Source: Solobacterium moorei (GTDB lineage: Bacteria > Bacillota_I > Bacilli_A > Erysipelotrichales > Erysipelotrichaceae). From it: a stretch of DNA of 64,000 nucleotides. The notes under the pieces were generated by a model. The model was given only the letters and a program-made list of their open reading frames with translations, was not told the DNA's origin and did not search any database. A program made the translations under genes and the position numbers. The number at the start of each line of letters is the position of its first letter. Position 1 is the stretch's first letter. The stretch lies in NCBI RefSeq assembly GCF_036323475.1, contig NZ_AP028934.1:1612001-1676000 (forward strand), in the 5' to 3' direction. Below are positions 37,433 through 46,090 of this stretch, one piece after another.

Positions 37433-39619
37433 TTATTCCAATTCATCTTCTTTATCTTCTGTTTCTGTTTCATCTACTTCATTTTCACTTTCTTCTGCCT
37501 CTGAAAAGAAATCATCATCTTCCTCCTCAAAGCCTTCAAGCTCCTTATCTTCTTTTTTCTTAACGACCTTGAAATAATATCCTGCACCTAATGCTCCTGC
37601 TACTACAAGAATGAGAATTAAGTAGGTTCCCATATTGCTGCTTTCTTCCTTTTTTACTGGCTTAGGTTCTTCTTTTTCAGGTTCTTCCTTTTTAATTTCC
37701 TGTTTCGGAGCTTCTTTCTTTTCAACCATATTGAGAAGATCATCTTCTGATACTTCTGTTAGGAGCATGACATTCTCGCTATCCTCATCGTGATTGATGA
37801 TTAGATGGAAAGTCTTGCCATTCTTAGTAGTAAAGGTAACAAACTGTCTTGCGTCCGCTGAATACATGTCCGTTTCTTTCTTATCACTGCTATCTCCATG
37901 ATGAATCGGATAATCCTTGTTCGCATTATCCTTATTTTCCGTAACAGTTCCTCGTGCCTTTGATGGAGCAGAAGCAACTCCTTTATTGGTATTTACATTC
38001 TTACTTGAACCATCCATAGAGGAATCCTGACCGCTGTTATTGGCAGGCTGTTTCGGTGTCAGCTTATTGGGATAACGAACTTCTTTTTCTTTTCCATCGG
38101 TCTTGTCAACATTTGTGTCCTTTGTAATCTTTCCTGTATTATCCTGTGATGATGAGCCTTTACCCGTATCACTTACAGATGTTTGAGGAAAGTTTCCTGT
38201 TCCTGTTTTCATTCCGGAGATAGGGCTGATTGGTGTTACAGTAGGATTATGCGTAACTGTAGCCTTGCCAACCTCATTCGTCTTTTTCTCAAGCTCCTTA
38301 ATTTTCTCAGTTAGCTTGTCTATCTCCTTTTTCATATCCGCCGATAAGTCCTTATCGTCTTTGCCCTTTTCAAGTTTTTCCTTCAGCTTATCTATTTTTT
38401 CCTCAAGGTCTTTGATTTTCTCCTTTTGCTTGTCGCTTAATTTATCCTTGTCCTTAATCTCCTGACTTAGCTTATCAAGTTTTTCCTGAAGTTCCTTAGA
38501 TTCCTTTTCCATTTTGGAAATATCATCTTTGCTAAGCTCTGTTTGAGTTCCCTTATCTTCTGTTTTTTGCTTTTCCGTCTGCGTCTGAGCATTACTTTCT
38601 AACTTTTTTACAATTCGGATAATACTATCGCTTCCATCACATTTTACTTTGTAGCTTACAAAATTGTCATTAAAGCTCATGTTATCAGGAAGCATTTCAA
38701 GATCAGAAGCGTCAATCACCTGATTTTTATCAAAATAAGCTGAATACTCCTTATATACCTTTCCATCCTGATATTGATATTTGACCTTTACTTCACTTTT
38801 TGTCTGACTTTCCTGATCCTTTGTATCCTTATTGTCTGTTTGAGTTGACGCATTCGATACTCTCTTATATAAATCCTCTAAAGGTAATTCAAGGTAGGGT
38901 ACACCGGTATGAAATCTGTTCCATGTTTCAATAATCAGCTTGTCTTTAACAATCTTAATTTCTTTTACATTGTTGATATTGGGATTTGCTTCCTTTACTC
39001 TGCCAATAATAGCGTTCTTTGTTTCCTCTTTAAGCTCTCCCTCATAATCAACCGTTACTTTCTCAATATTTCTATTTAACTGTAGAACAGGGCAGGTATA
39101 GACAATGACATTTGCTTTCTTTCCTTTTACAGTTCGTTCTTCTGCATTTTCTGTAATATCTCCAATATAGTAATTATCTTTATCTCTTGGAGAAACGATA
39201 CTTGTAAAAGCACCTGTCCCTACATTATGAATTCGATAATATGGATAAGTTTTCTTTGTCATATATCTTAGATCATCTAACTGATTTACCTTGTCCATAT
39301 TCTCATTGGTAAAGGTTTCATTATACTTATCGAGAACTACACCGCCCTTTTCTTCAAAGGATTTTGATAAGAAAAATTTAAAGTTCAATGGCTGACCTTC
39401 CTTATTTCCTTTTCCGAGATGATAAAATCCTCTAAAGGTGTCATCTGAAGTATGATCCTCAAATTTCAGTTCATAATATGTTTCATATTTTTCAGGCGGT
39501 TCATTTGACGCAAACACTGTCTTTGCACCAACTTTTAACACCCCTAAAACTCCACCCATTAACAGGGTAAAAGCTACAACAATGGCTGTAATTCTTTTAT
39601 TTTTCAAACTGGTTTTCAT
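37433..39619 (-). CDS. Large DUF4366/CD1107-type surface protein
   Basis: 728 residues, far longer than the ~230 residues usual for DUF4366 proteins. It has a signal peptide (~1-36, ending VFA), an N-terminal folded extracellular region (~40-330), and a long coiled coil of K/E/D heptads (~365-450). A low-complexity P/T/S/N linker follows, then the DUF4366 core (FVTFTTKNGKTFHLIINHDE), one membrane segment (~670-690) and an acidic cytoplasmic tail. It is probably a cell-surface component of the mating channel. Its start overlaps the DUF4315 gene by 23 bases. Confidence 0.82.
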   Translation of the reverse strand: MKTSLKNKRITAIVVAFTLLMGGVLGVLKVGAKTVFASNEPPEKYETYYELKFEDHTSDDTFRGFYHLGKGNKEGQPLNFKFFLSKSFEEKGGVVLDKYNETFTNENMDKVNQLDDLRYMTKKTYPYYRIHNVGTGAFTSIVSPRDKDNYYIGDITENAEERTVKGKKANVIVYTCPVLQLNRNIEKVTVDYEGELKEETKNAIIGRVKEANPNINNVKEIKIVKDKLIIETWNRFHTGVPYLELPLEDLYKRVSNASTQTDNKDTKDQESQTKSEVKVKYQYQDGKVYKEYSAYFDKNQVIDASDLEMLPDNMSFNDNFVSYKVKCDGSDSIIRIVKKLESNAQTQTEKQKTEDKGTQTELSKDDISKMEKESKELQEKLDKLSQEIKDKDKLSDKQKEKIKDLEEKIDKLKEKLEKGKDDKDLSADMKKEIDKLTEKIKELEKKTNEVGKATVTHNPTVTPISPISGMKTGTGNFPQTSVSDTGKGSSSQDNTGKITKDTNVDKTDGKEKEVRYPNKLTPKQPANNSGQDSSMDGSSKNVNTNKGVASAPSKARGTVTENKDNANKDYPIHHGDSSDKKETDMYSADARQFVTFTTKNGKTFHLIINHDEDSENVMLLTEVSEDDLLNMVEKKEAPKQEIKKEEPEKEEPKPVKKEESSNMGTYLILILVVAGALGAGYYFKVVKKKEDKELEGFEEEDDDFFSEAEESENEVDETETEDKEDELE

Positions 39620-39833
39620 TTGTTTTCTCCTTTTTCATTTCTGCTTTTTCTCTGTTTACTTTTGCCATTAAATCACTGATTGTAATGTTGTTCTTTCTGC
39701 AAATGGCAATAATTTCTTCGTTTTCAAGTTCTTCCTCACGAATGAACAAAGGCTCCAATTCTTCATCAATTAGAGCCTTTTTATCTTTTAACTTCTTTAT
39801 TCTGTTTTTTACTGCTGTCAGTTCTTTTTTCAA
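39597..39833 (-). CDS. DUF4315-family small conjugation protein
   Basis: 78 residues, a highly charged helical hairpin (ELTAVKNRIKKLKDKKALID; IAICRKNNITISDLMAKV). This family always accompanies DUF4366 and NlpC/P60 genes in Tn1549-like ICEs; its function is unknown. It overlaps the next gene's start and lies 12 bases after the hydrolase gene. Confidence 0.82.
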   Translation of the reverse strand: MKKELTAVKNRIKKLKDKKALIDEELEPLFIREEELENEEIIAICRKNNITISDLMAKVNREKAEMKKEKTNENQFEK

Positions 39834-39845
39834 ATTGTGTCCTCC

Positions 39846-42005
39846 TTATCTGTTTACATTTGGCGGAAAGCCGAAGCCTACTGGATGGTGCTTGCAGAAA
39901 GACGCTATCCAATCATCTAAAGTTGTTACTCTGATTCGACCGATATTATCTATTACCTTGCCATCGCCTATATAAATGCCTACATGACCATAGGTAAGTC
40001 CTGCACTGCTTCCACTACTACTACTTTCAACTGCAATAAGCATTCCTACCTTGAGTTTTGATTTATCTGATGTAAAGGTGTGGTTTCGGTACATATCACA
40101 GGCATTTCCTCCGATATATCCAAGTCCTGCATTTTGATAAACCTGCGATACCCACATAGCACACCAGCCTGCACCCGGAGATGGCGTAATGTATGCAGCA
40201 TTTACAATCTTCTTTTGAACTTCCGTAGAAGCTTCATATTCTTTTCCACCTCCGATACCTCCATTGGAAGCAATAAGGTCGCTATTACCAAAGGCTTCTC
40301 CCATATTGCCTTGAGCAAGGAATAAAGCTTCATAGTGTTTCAGATTGTCAGGATAGTTTGCAAAGACTTCCTTTATAATGCTGTCCATTTCCCTTTTATG
40401 AAGGGTTACAATGAGTTTCTTGTACTCGTAAGGTTCTTCATGGCTTTCGGTATATTCATTTCCATCTTCATCGGTATAGGTTTCTGTAACTGTCCTGTAT
40501 CTGATTTCTACTTCTTCCTTATACTCAAGGTCATACATGGACTTAAAAAGCTCATTTAATACAGAGCTTACTTCCGATACATTCTTTACTTCTCCGCACC
40601 TTGATGTAATGTAGGATAAAAGCTCATGTACATTATGCCCGATGTACTCTGTGTTATTTAGGATGTACTCGTCATATCCGGGATAATTCTCTTTGACATG
40701 ATCAACCTCGTTTTGAAGCTCACTTTCCATAGCGGAAAAGTTCTGATTGATTTCATTTAGGACATTTGGCTTTGACAAATAGCTTGTTGTAAGAACAGAA
40801 CTTGTGGAGTTCATAAAGCCTGTCATTCCCGTTCCTGCAAAGTTGATAAAGAAAGTTCCCAAAATAATAAGACCTATGAAAATAATCATAAGTCCCTTCG
40901 CTTTTCTTAATATAACTTCCTTTGAACTTTTAAGACTTCCTATAAGCCCTTCCTTAATGCGATCTCTAAGCCTTGACTTATTCTGCCTTTTAATGGAATC
41001 TTTCATCTGCTTTCGCTTTTGAAATCGCTTAAAGTTATTTGCTTTTTGATACTCCTGTGTCTTTTTTAGCTCCTCTTTGGCATCTCGAAACTCTAACTTG
41101 GATTTTCGCTTTCTGATTTTATAGTCCTTATTCGTAAGGTCATATCCTTTTTTTGCTCTTTTCTTATCTGAATAGTTCTTAATGCCATGAATGAGTTTTG
41201 AGCTTGTATCGGCTGTTTTTTCTCCTGCCTCTACCCCTTGATTTTCATCACTTCCATGTGATAAGTAATCTCTTACAGTTTCACTTCCTTTAGCAAGTCC
41301 TGATAAAGCGGACACCTTAGAAGCCTTATCCCTAAAAGTTCTTTCCTGTTCTTTAGAAAGCCTGTTTTTCTTTTCTCTATCCAGAATGGCTTCTTTTCCC
41401 CTTTGTTTATTGTCAGCCTTTTCCTCTTTGGCTTCTTTGTCCTTTTTTCTGGTATAGAGCTTATCGGAATAGTTTTTTCTCTTATAATTTTTCCTTTGAG
41501 CCTTTTGGCTTTTTGAAAAGCCTTTTGTATCTTCTACTTTATGATGAAGATTGTCCTCCACATCATAGGTTGACTCAAAATAGTCGCTGTCCCTAAAGTC
41601 ATTGTCATATCTGTCTACAATCCCATCATTGTCGAGGTCTTTTCCTAAAGGATCATAGATTTTTCCATCCTTAACCTCAGTAATATAATCAACTTTTCCA
41701 ATTTCTTTATAAATTACACCTTCTGTTTCAGTTACAGAAGCTACGCTATCCTTATCGGAAGCTCTATACCTTGCGTTTCTTTTAGAAGTTTTTCCATTTA
41801 ATTCAGTTTCTGCAATTCTCTTACTGACCTTTTCATGAACCTTATCTTGAAAACGGTCTTTGTCATGGACGATTTTCCCTCTGTAATCATCGTTATGCTT
41901 TAACTTACTTTCTTCAGGCTCTATGCTGCCATTACTTTGCAGCCTTTCCTTTTCAATCCTTGCCCTTTGCCTTTCCTTAAAGTCCTTTTTCAGTTTCTTT
42001 CCCAT
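39846..42005 (-). CDS. Membrane-anchored NlpC/P60-type cell-wall hydrolase (CD1108-like)
   Basis: 719 residues. The cytoplasmic N-terminus is basic and contains the Asp-rich module DLDNDGIVDRYDNDF (~118-132). One membrane segment (GLMIIFIGLIILGTFFI, ~373) follows, then an extracellular part. This has a lysozyme-like region (~430-560) and a C-terminal NlpC/P60-CHAP domain with catalytic Cys in GAGWCAMWVS and His in YGHVGIYIGDG. It should open peptidoglycan for the mating channel, like VirB1/Tn916 ORF14. It lies 4 bases after the VirB4 gene. Confidence 0.88.
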   Translation of the reverse strand: MGKKLKKDFKERQRARIEKERLQSNGSIEPEESKLKHNDDYRGKIVHDKDRFQDKVHEKVSKRIAETELNGKTSKRNARYRASDKDSVASVTETEGVIYKEIGKVDYITEVKDGKIYDPLGKDLDNDGIVDRYDNDFRDSDYFESTYDVEDNLHHKVEDTKGFSKSQKAQRKNYKRKNYSDKLYTRKKDKEAKEEKADNKQRGKEAILDREKKNRLSKEQERTFRDKASKVSALSGLAKGSETVRDYLSHGSDENQGVEAGEKTADTSSKLIHGIKNYSDKKRAKKGYDLTNKDYKIRKRKSKLEFRDAKEELKKTQEYQKANNFKRFQKRKQMKDSIKRQNKSRLRDRIKEGLIGSLKSSKEVILRKAKGLMIIFIGLIILGTFFINFAGTGMTGFMNSTSSVLTTSYLSKPNVLNEINQNFSAMESELQNEVDHVKENYPGYDEYILNNTEYIGHNVHELLSYITSRCGEVKNVSEVSSVLNELFKSMYDLEYKEEVEIRYRTVTETYTDEDGNEYTESHEEPYEYKKLIVTLHKREMDSIIKEVFANYPDNLKHYEALFLAQGNMGEAFGNSDLIASNGGIGGGKEYEASTEVQKKIVNAAYITPSPGAGWCAMWVSQVYQNAGLGYIGGNACDMYRNHTFTSDKSKLKVGMLIAVESSSSGSSAGLTYGHVGIYIGDGKVIDNIGRIRVTTLDDWIASFCKHHPVGFGFPPNVNR

Positions 42006-42009
42006 AAGC

Positions 42010-44439
42010 CTACCTCACTTCTTCAGGCTTAGTTGTCATCTTCTGATAAAGGATTGTGTCTTTCGGGAATTTATCAAGGAAAGGGACAATGGTATTTCCA
42101 AAGAACAAAAGTCCTTCTCCTGCATTGGAATTGGTTACATATTTTAGCTGTGGCTGTGAGATTTTAAGTTTCCTTGCTAAAATTTCTCTATCGCCTGAAG
42201 CCTGATTGAGCATTAAAACAAAGTCCGTATTGTCAAAGATATTTTCTATCTCCTTACTCATCAGTAGGTCTTTGACATTCTGTGTAATGCCTGTCGGAAT
42301 TCCTCCCCACTTACGAAATCTTTTCCAAATTTCTACGGAATAGGAAGCTGTCTGCTCGTCTTTTAACAATAAGTGAAACTCGTCGATATAGTACCTTGTA
42401 GCCTTATTTCCTCGGTTTTGCGACACCTTGTTCCACACCTGATCCTGAATAACAAGCATTCCGATTTTTTTAAGCTGTGAGCCTAACTCCTTAATGTCAA
42501 AACAAAGAAGCTGCTTATTTAAGTCCACATTGGACTGATGGTTAAATACATTAAGAGAACCTGTTACATAAATCTCCATTTCCGTTGCCAGCTTTTTACC
42601 GACTTTTTCTTCCTGATTTTTTAACATATCATACAGGTTTTGAAGAATCGGCATATTATAAGGCTTTGGATTTTCAAAATACTTTTCATAAATCTTAGGA
42701 AGGCATCTATCTATGACCGACTTTTCTTCTGCTGTAAGACCGCTGCCACCTACAACAAGCTCCAGCATGGACATAATAAAGTTTGCTTTGTCCTTTAGTG
42801 GTGCATCCCCATCGCCATAGTTCATATTGATGTCAAGGGGATTGAGATAGTCCTTTGACTTACTGCTTACCTTTATGACTTCTCCTTTAAACTGACGCAC
42901 AAGGTTTCCATACTCGCCCTCCGGATCGCAGATAATCACATCATCATCGGTTGTAAGAATCGCATTTGCCATTTCTCTTTTAGCACTAAAGGACTTACCA
43001 CTTCCCGGAGTTCCGAGGATTAGACCGTTCGGGTTTTTCAGTTTCTTTCTATCTGCCATAATCAGGTTATGACTTAGGGCATTTAGTCCATAATACAAAC
43101 TGTTCGCCGAATTTATGAAAAGCTCCTCTGTGGTAAAAGGCATAAATACTGCCGTAGATGATGAGGTTAGTCCTCTGTCAATTTCAATCTTATTTACCCC
43201 AAGTGGAAGTACACTGATTAATCCCTGTTCCTGTGAGTGATCAAGTCTTTTTAACTTGCAATTATGCTTATTGGCAATGGAGCTGATTTGAGAAATGGTA
43301 TTATCCAGCTTTTGAATTGTCCTTGCAAAGTTCATAAAGATAATGGTTACGACAAACATACGCTCATCTCTTGTCTGGAGATCTTTTAAAAGACTTTTTA
43401 CATCTTCTCCATAGGTAATTAAATCACTTGGAAGAATGTCCATATCATAACCACTTCTTACAGCCTTTTTATTTTCCTCAATCTTCATCTTGTCAATGTC
43501 GGTATTTTTTCTTTTGACCATCTTGATGGCTTCTGACTGTTCGATTGCCTTGATGTGAAAAGAAATATTGATGTTATCATCTATATCCAAAAACTCGGCA
43601 AGCATACGGTCTGAAAGCTCACTTGCAAGGATTTGAAAATGACTTGCCGCTCCGATAAACTTTCCAAACTTAAAATACCTTGACGGTGTAAAGTTAAATT
43701 CATCAGGCACAATATATGTCTTTGTGCTTTCCTTTTTCTTTAAGTCCTTATATGAAAATTCAAAGGTCTTATTGGGATTTAAAACATCATGAAGTATCTT
43801 TAGTCTTTCCTCTCCGTTCAGGCTTTCTGCTCTTACTCCCATACTTTTAAGACTTGATAATATATCTATCTCCAGTCTTTCCAGTTTTGATGTTGCCTGC
43901 TCTAAATTATCCGCTTCCACCGTAAAGGTTACATACTTTGATTTTTTCAGTCCGTTATTTCCCTTTACAATCTGACTTTTCAGCATTTCTCTAAACTCAA
44001 GGCGTATATCGTCAAAACCGTCCTTTTTATCCGGTATTTGAATAGCTGATTTCATTTCTTCATTTCTGCCAAGCTGATTGATATATGAAAACTCTATGCT
44101 GACACTTGGATCAAAGGAATTAAGGAAATTTGCAAACTGATTAAAAATCAAATCTCTATCTTCTTCTAAAGCAAGCTGATAGTTTATATCCTCAAAGGCG
44201 ATACTCTTATTAAAATGCTTTTCATCAATCTGACATATCCCGCTTTTTAAGAGTCTAAGATAGGGAATGGTATCTTCAACAGTGTATCTTTTCGGTTCTT
44301 TCCTAAAGATAAGGTCAAGTAATCCGCCCCTGTCTTTTTTAGACTTTCCCTTATTTTGCTTTAAGTCCTGTTTTTGACTTCTTAACTTCTTTTGGTTTTG
44401 TTCTAACTTTAGCTGCTGAATCTTTCTTTTGTCTTTCAA
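42010..44439 (-). CDS. VirB4-like conjugation ATPase
   Basis: 809 residues. The N-terminal TraC/VirB4 region is followed by Walker A LGTPGSGKSF (~480) and Walker B TRYYIDEFHLLL (~688), with ITQNVKDLLMS and a C-terminal arginine region. It energises the type IV secretion channel. Its start overlaps the PrgI gene by 89 bases, a tight coupling typical of this family. Confidence 0.92.
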   Translation of the reverse strand: MKDKRKIQQLKLEQNQKKLRSQKQDLKQNKGKSKKDRGGLLDLIFRKEPKRYTVEDTIPYLRLLKSGICQIDEKHFNKSIAFEDINYQLALEEDRDLIFNQFANFLNSFDPSVSIEFSYINQLGRNEEMKSAIQIPDKKDGFDDIRLEFREMLKSQIVKGNNGLKKSKYVTFTVEADNLEQATSKLERLEIDILSSLKSMGVRAESLNGEERLKILHDVLNPNKTFEFSYKDLKKKESTKTYIVPDEFNFTPSRYFKFGKFIGAASHFQILASELSDRMLAEFLDIDDNINISFHIKAIEQSEAIKMVKRKNTDIDKMKIEENKKAVRSGYDMDILPSDLITYGEDVKSLLKDLQTRDERMFVVTIIFMNFARTIQKLDNTISQISSIANKHNCKLKRLDHSQEQGLISVLPLGVNKIEIDRGLTSSSTAVFMPFTTEELFINSANSLYYGLNALSHNLIMADRKKLKNPNGLILGTPGSGKSFSAKREMANAILTTDDDVIICDPEGEYGNLVRQFKGEVIKVSSKSKDYLNPLDINMNYGDGDAPLKDKANFIMSMLELVVGGSGLTAEEKSVIDRCLPKIYEKYFENPKPYNMPILQNLYDMLKNQEEKVGKKLATEMEIYVTGSLNVFNHQSNVDLNKQLLCFDIKELGSQLKKIGMLVIQDQVWNKVSQNRGNKATRYYIDEFHLLLKDEQTASYSVEIWKRFRKWGGIPTGITQNVKDLLMSKEIENIFDNTDFVLMLNQASGDREILARKLKISQPQLKYVTNSNAGEGLLFFGNTIVPFLDKFPKDTILYQKMTTKPEEVR

Positions 44440-44740
44440 GGTAAACCTCCTTTCTCACTCTTTTTTGTGGCTGATAAAATTTGTGAAGGTAAATATACTT
44501 AAAATATTTCTCAAAGCTAAGTCCGTCCTTTTCAAAAAGAGTGATGAAAAATATAGGGAGAGTGGACACAATGAGAAAGATGACTGCTATATCATTTGGA
44601 ACAACCTTTCGCATAAATAAATAGATTGGTATTCCAATCAGTCCTGCAATCGTAAAACCGATGAGTTGTCTTTTTGTCAGGTTGAATGCAACCTTTGTTT
44701 TTACCTTCTTTAAGTCTTTTGGGATAGGTACATACGCCAT
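44351..44740 (-). CDS. PrgI-family membrane protein (VirB3-like)
   Basis: 129 residues starting MAYVPIPKDLKKVKTKV. Two adjacent membrane segments (LIGFTIAGLIGIPIYLFM; DIAVIFLIVSTLPIFFITLF) are followed by a basic tail. It is the PrgI/TcpE-like inner-membrane subunit that sits beside VirB4. It overlaps VirB4, and the upstream small gene ends three bases before it. Confidence 0.85.
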   Translation of the reverse strand: MAYVPIPKDLKKVKTKVAFNLTKRQLIGFTIAGLIGIPIYLFMRKVVPNDIAVIFLIVSTLPIFFITLFEKDGLSFEKYFKYIYLHKFYQPQKRVRKEVYLERQKKDSAAKVRTKPKEVKKSKTGLKAK

Positions 44741-44743
44741 AAC

Positions 44744-45010
44744 TTACCTCCCATCTTCTTTACCCTTTGAAAGCTCCTCTATATGCTCATATACGGAGCC
44801 GATTTCTTCCTGAATACTTGCAATCTGTTCATTTGTATTTCTGTTATATCTTTCCTGCATTAGACAAAAATCATTGTGGCAGCGACCGATGTCCTTTGTT
44901 CTTTCTTCCAAGTCATTCACTTTGCTGTGAAGCCTGATTCTATCCATCACTGCCAAAATACCTGTTCCAACTGCTACTGCTATCAATACTGTTTTTCTTT
45001 TGTTCATCAT
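44744..45010 (-). CDS. Small membrane-anchored coiled-coil protein
   Basis: 88 residues: one N-terminal membrane segment (TVLIAVAVGTGILAVMD) and a helical, E/K-rich body (LEERTKDIGRCHNDF; ASIQEEIGSVYEHIEELSKG). No named family is recognised; a similar gene occupies this slot in related ICEs. It probably belongs to the mating-pair complex. Confidence 0.7.
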   Translation of the reverse strand: MMNKRKTVLIAVAVGTGILAVMDRIRLHSKVNDLEERTKDIGRCHNDFCLMQERYNRNTNEQIASIQEEIGSVYEHIEELSKGKEDGR

Positions 45011-45024
45011 ATATTTCCTTTCTT

Positions 45025-45888
45025 TTAGTGTGCATTTAATACGCTTTTGGCCAGTGTTCCGCTCTTTAGCATCATTAACCCTAGCAAAACCGCATATCCA
45101 AGTATCGTAAAGGTACTTGTGTGTATATCTGTTATCTGTATTGTCTTAACTAATACTGCGTATATTCCAAGACAAACCATTAAAAAGAGTCCTTGTAAGC
45201 CTATGGCAAATAAGCCTTTGATATAGTTTGTTCCGATTTGTCCCCACTCTTTGTTTCCCATTGTGGCAAAAGGAATGGCTGAAACGGATGAGTAAACATA
45301 AATCTCAAACATTCTGCCGTATACCACAAGCATAATCACAATGGAAATGACCTGTATTGCCACCTTTATGAGCGAGGTTTCAAAGAGTATCATGACAAGC
45401 TCTCCAAGACCTTTATCTTTTAAGCCTTCTACCATCGTTACAATCTGATCTCCGGAGATAACGGCAGAGGTATTAATTACCCCTGCCGCTTTATTTACCA
45501 TGTGCTGTGCCACATCAAAGACTGCCATAGAAAACTGAAAAGCATGGGACACTAACCATACGGCAATCCACATCTTTATGATGTACTTGAAAAATTCAAA
45601 GGTATCTGTATCGTGCATATTGTTCTTTTGCATAACCATATTGATAAGCTCGATACAAAGGACTGCCGTTATGATTAGCCCTGCAATGGGGATAATGACA
45701 GAGTCGTTAATGCTTTTGATAAAACTAAAAACCTGTCCGTTCCACCCCATCGGTGTCTTTCCCACATCCGTTGCAATCGCACCAACTTTATCGTTGATGT
45801 CAAGAAACATGGACTCTAAGTTTGCTTGGATACCGCCCAGTAGAAGATCTTTGAAAAACTCCTCTATCTTGTCGAATATCCCAAACAT
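45025..45888 (-). CDS. VirB6/TrbL-like polytopic membrane protein (CD1112-like)
   Basis: 287 residues with six to seven membrane segments and conserved LLGGIQANLESMFLDI at the start. It matches the CD1112-type VirB6/TrbL channel protein by position and topology. AAGGAGAAATT lies before the ATG. Its natural upstream neighbour, maff2, is split by IME1, so its transcript from the ICE promoter would have to cross the 11.7-kb insert. Confidence 0.85.
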   Translation of the reverse strand: MFGIFDKIEEFFKDLLLGGIQANLESMFLDINDKVGAIATDVGKTPMGWNGQVFSFIKSINDSVIIPIAGLIITAVLCIELINMVMQKNNMHDTDTFEFFKYIIKMWIAVWLVSHAFQFSMAVFDVAQHMVNKAAGVINTSAVISGDQIVTMVEGLKDKGLGELVMILFETSLIKVAIQVISIVIMLVVYGRMFEIYVYSSVSAIPFATMGNKEWGQIGTNYIKGLFAIGLQGLFLMVCLGIYAVLVKTIQITDIHTSTFTILGYAVLLGLMMLKSGTLAKSVLNAH

Positions 45889-45907
45889 TTAATTTCTCCT
45901 TTTCTTC

Positions 45908-46000
45908 TTACTTGAGTATATTTGCAAGAAGCGGAATCAGCTTTAATCCGATAAGGACAATACCGCCTCCTGCCATAAGCTGCTTAATGCCCTGAGATTT
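45908..46000 (-). pseudogene. maff2, 3' half
   Basis: Codes for KSQGIKQLMAGGGIVLIGLK and IPLLANILK before the stop, the second membrane segment and end of a Maff2 mobile-element protein. It joins exactly with the 5' half at 57664-57789 if IME1 is removed. Confidence 0.88.
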
Positions 46001-46001
46001 T

Positions 46002-46021
46002 GCTTATGTGCGATAAAGAAG
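46002..46021 (+). repeat. IME1 left terminal inverted repeat
   Basis: GCTTATGTGCGATAAAGAAG, matching the reverse complement of 57644-57663 at 17 of 20 positions. It lies directly at the maff2 junction, so it is probably the recombinase attachment arm. Confidence 0.82.
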
Positions 46022-46090
46022 TAATAGAAGTGTAAAAAATTTTGCCGTTCCTATCCGGCACTTGCGCATTGTGTCGGATAGGTCGGGCGT

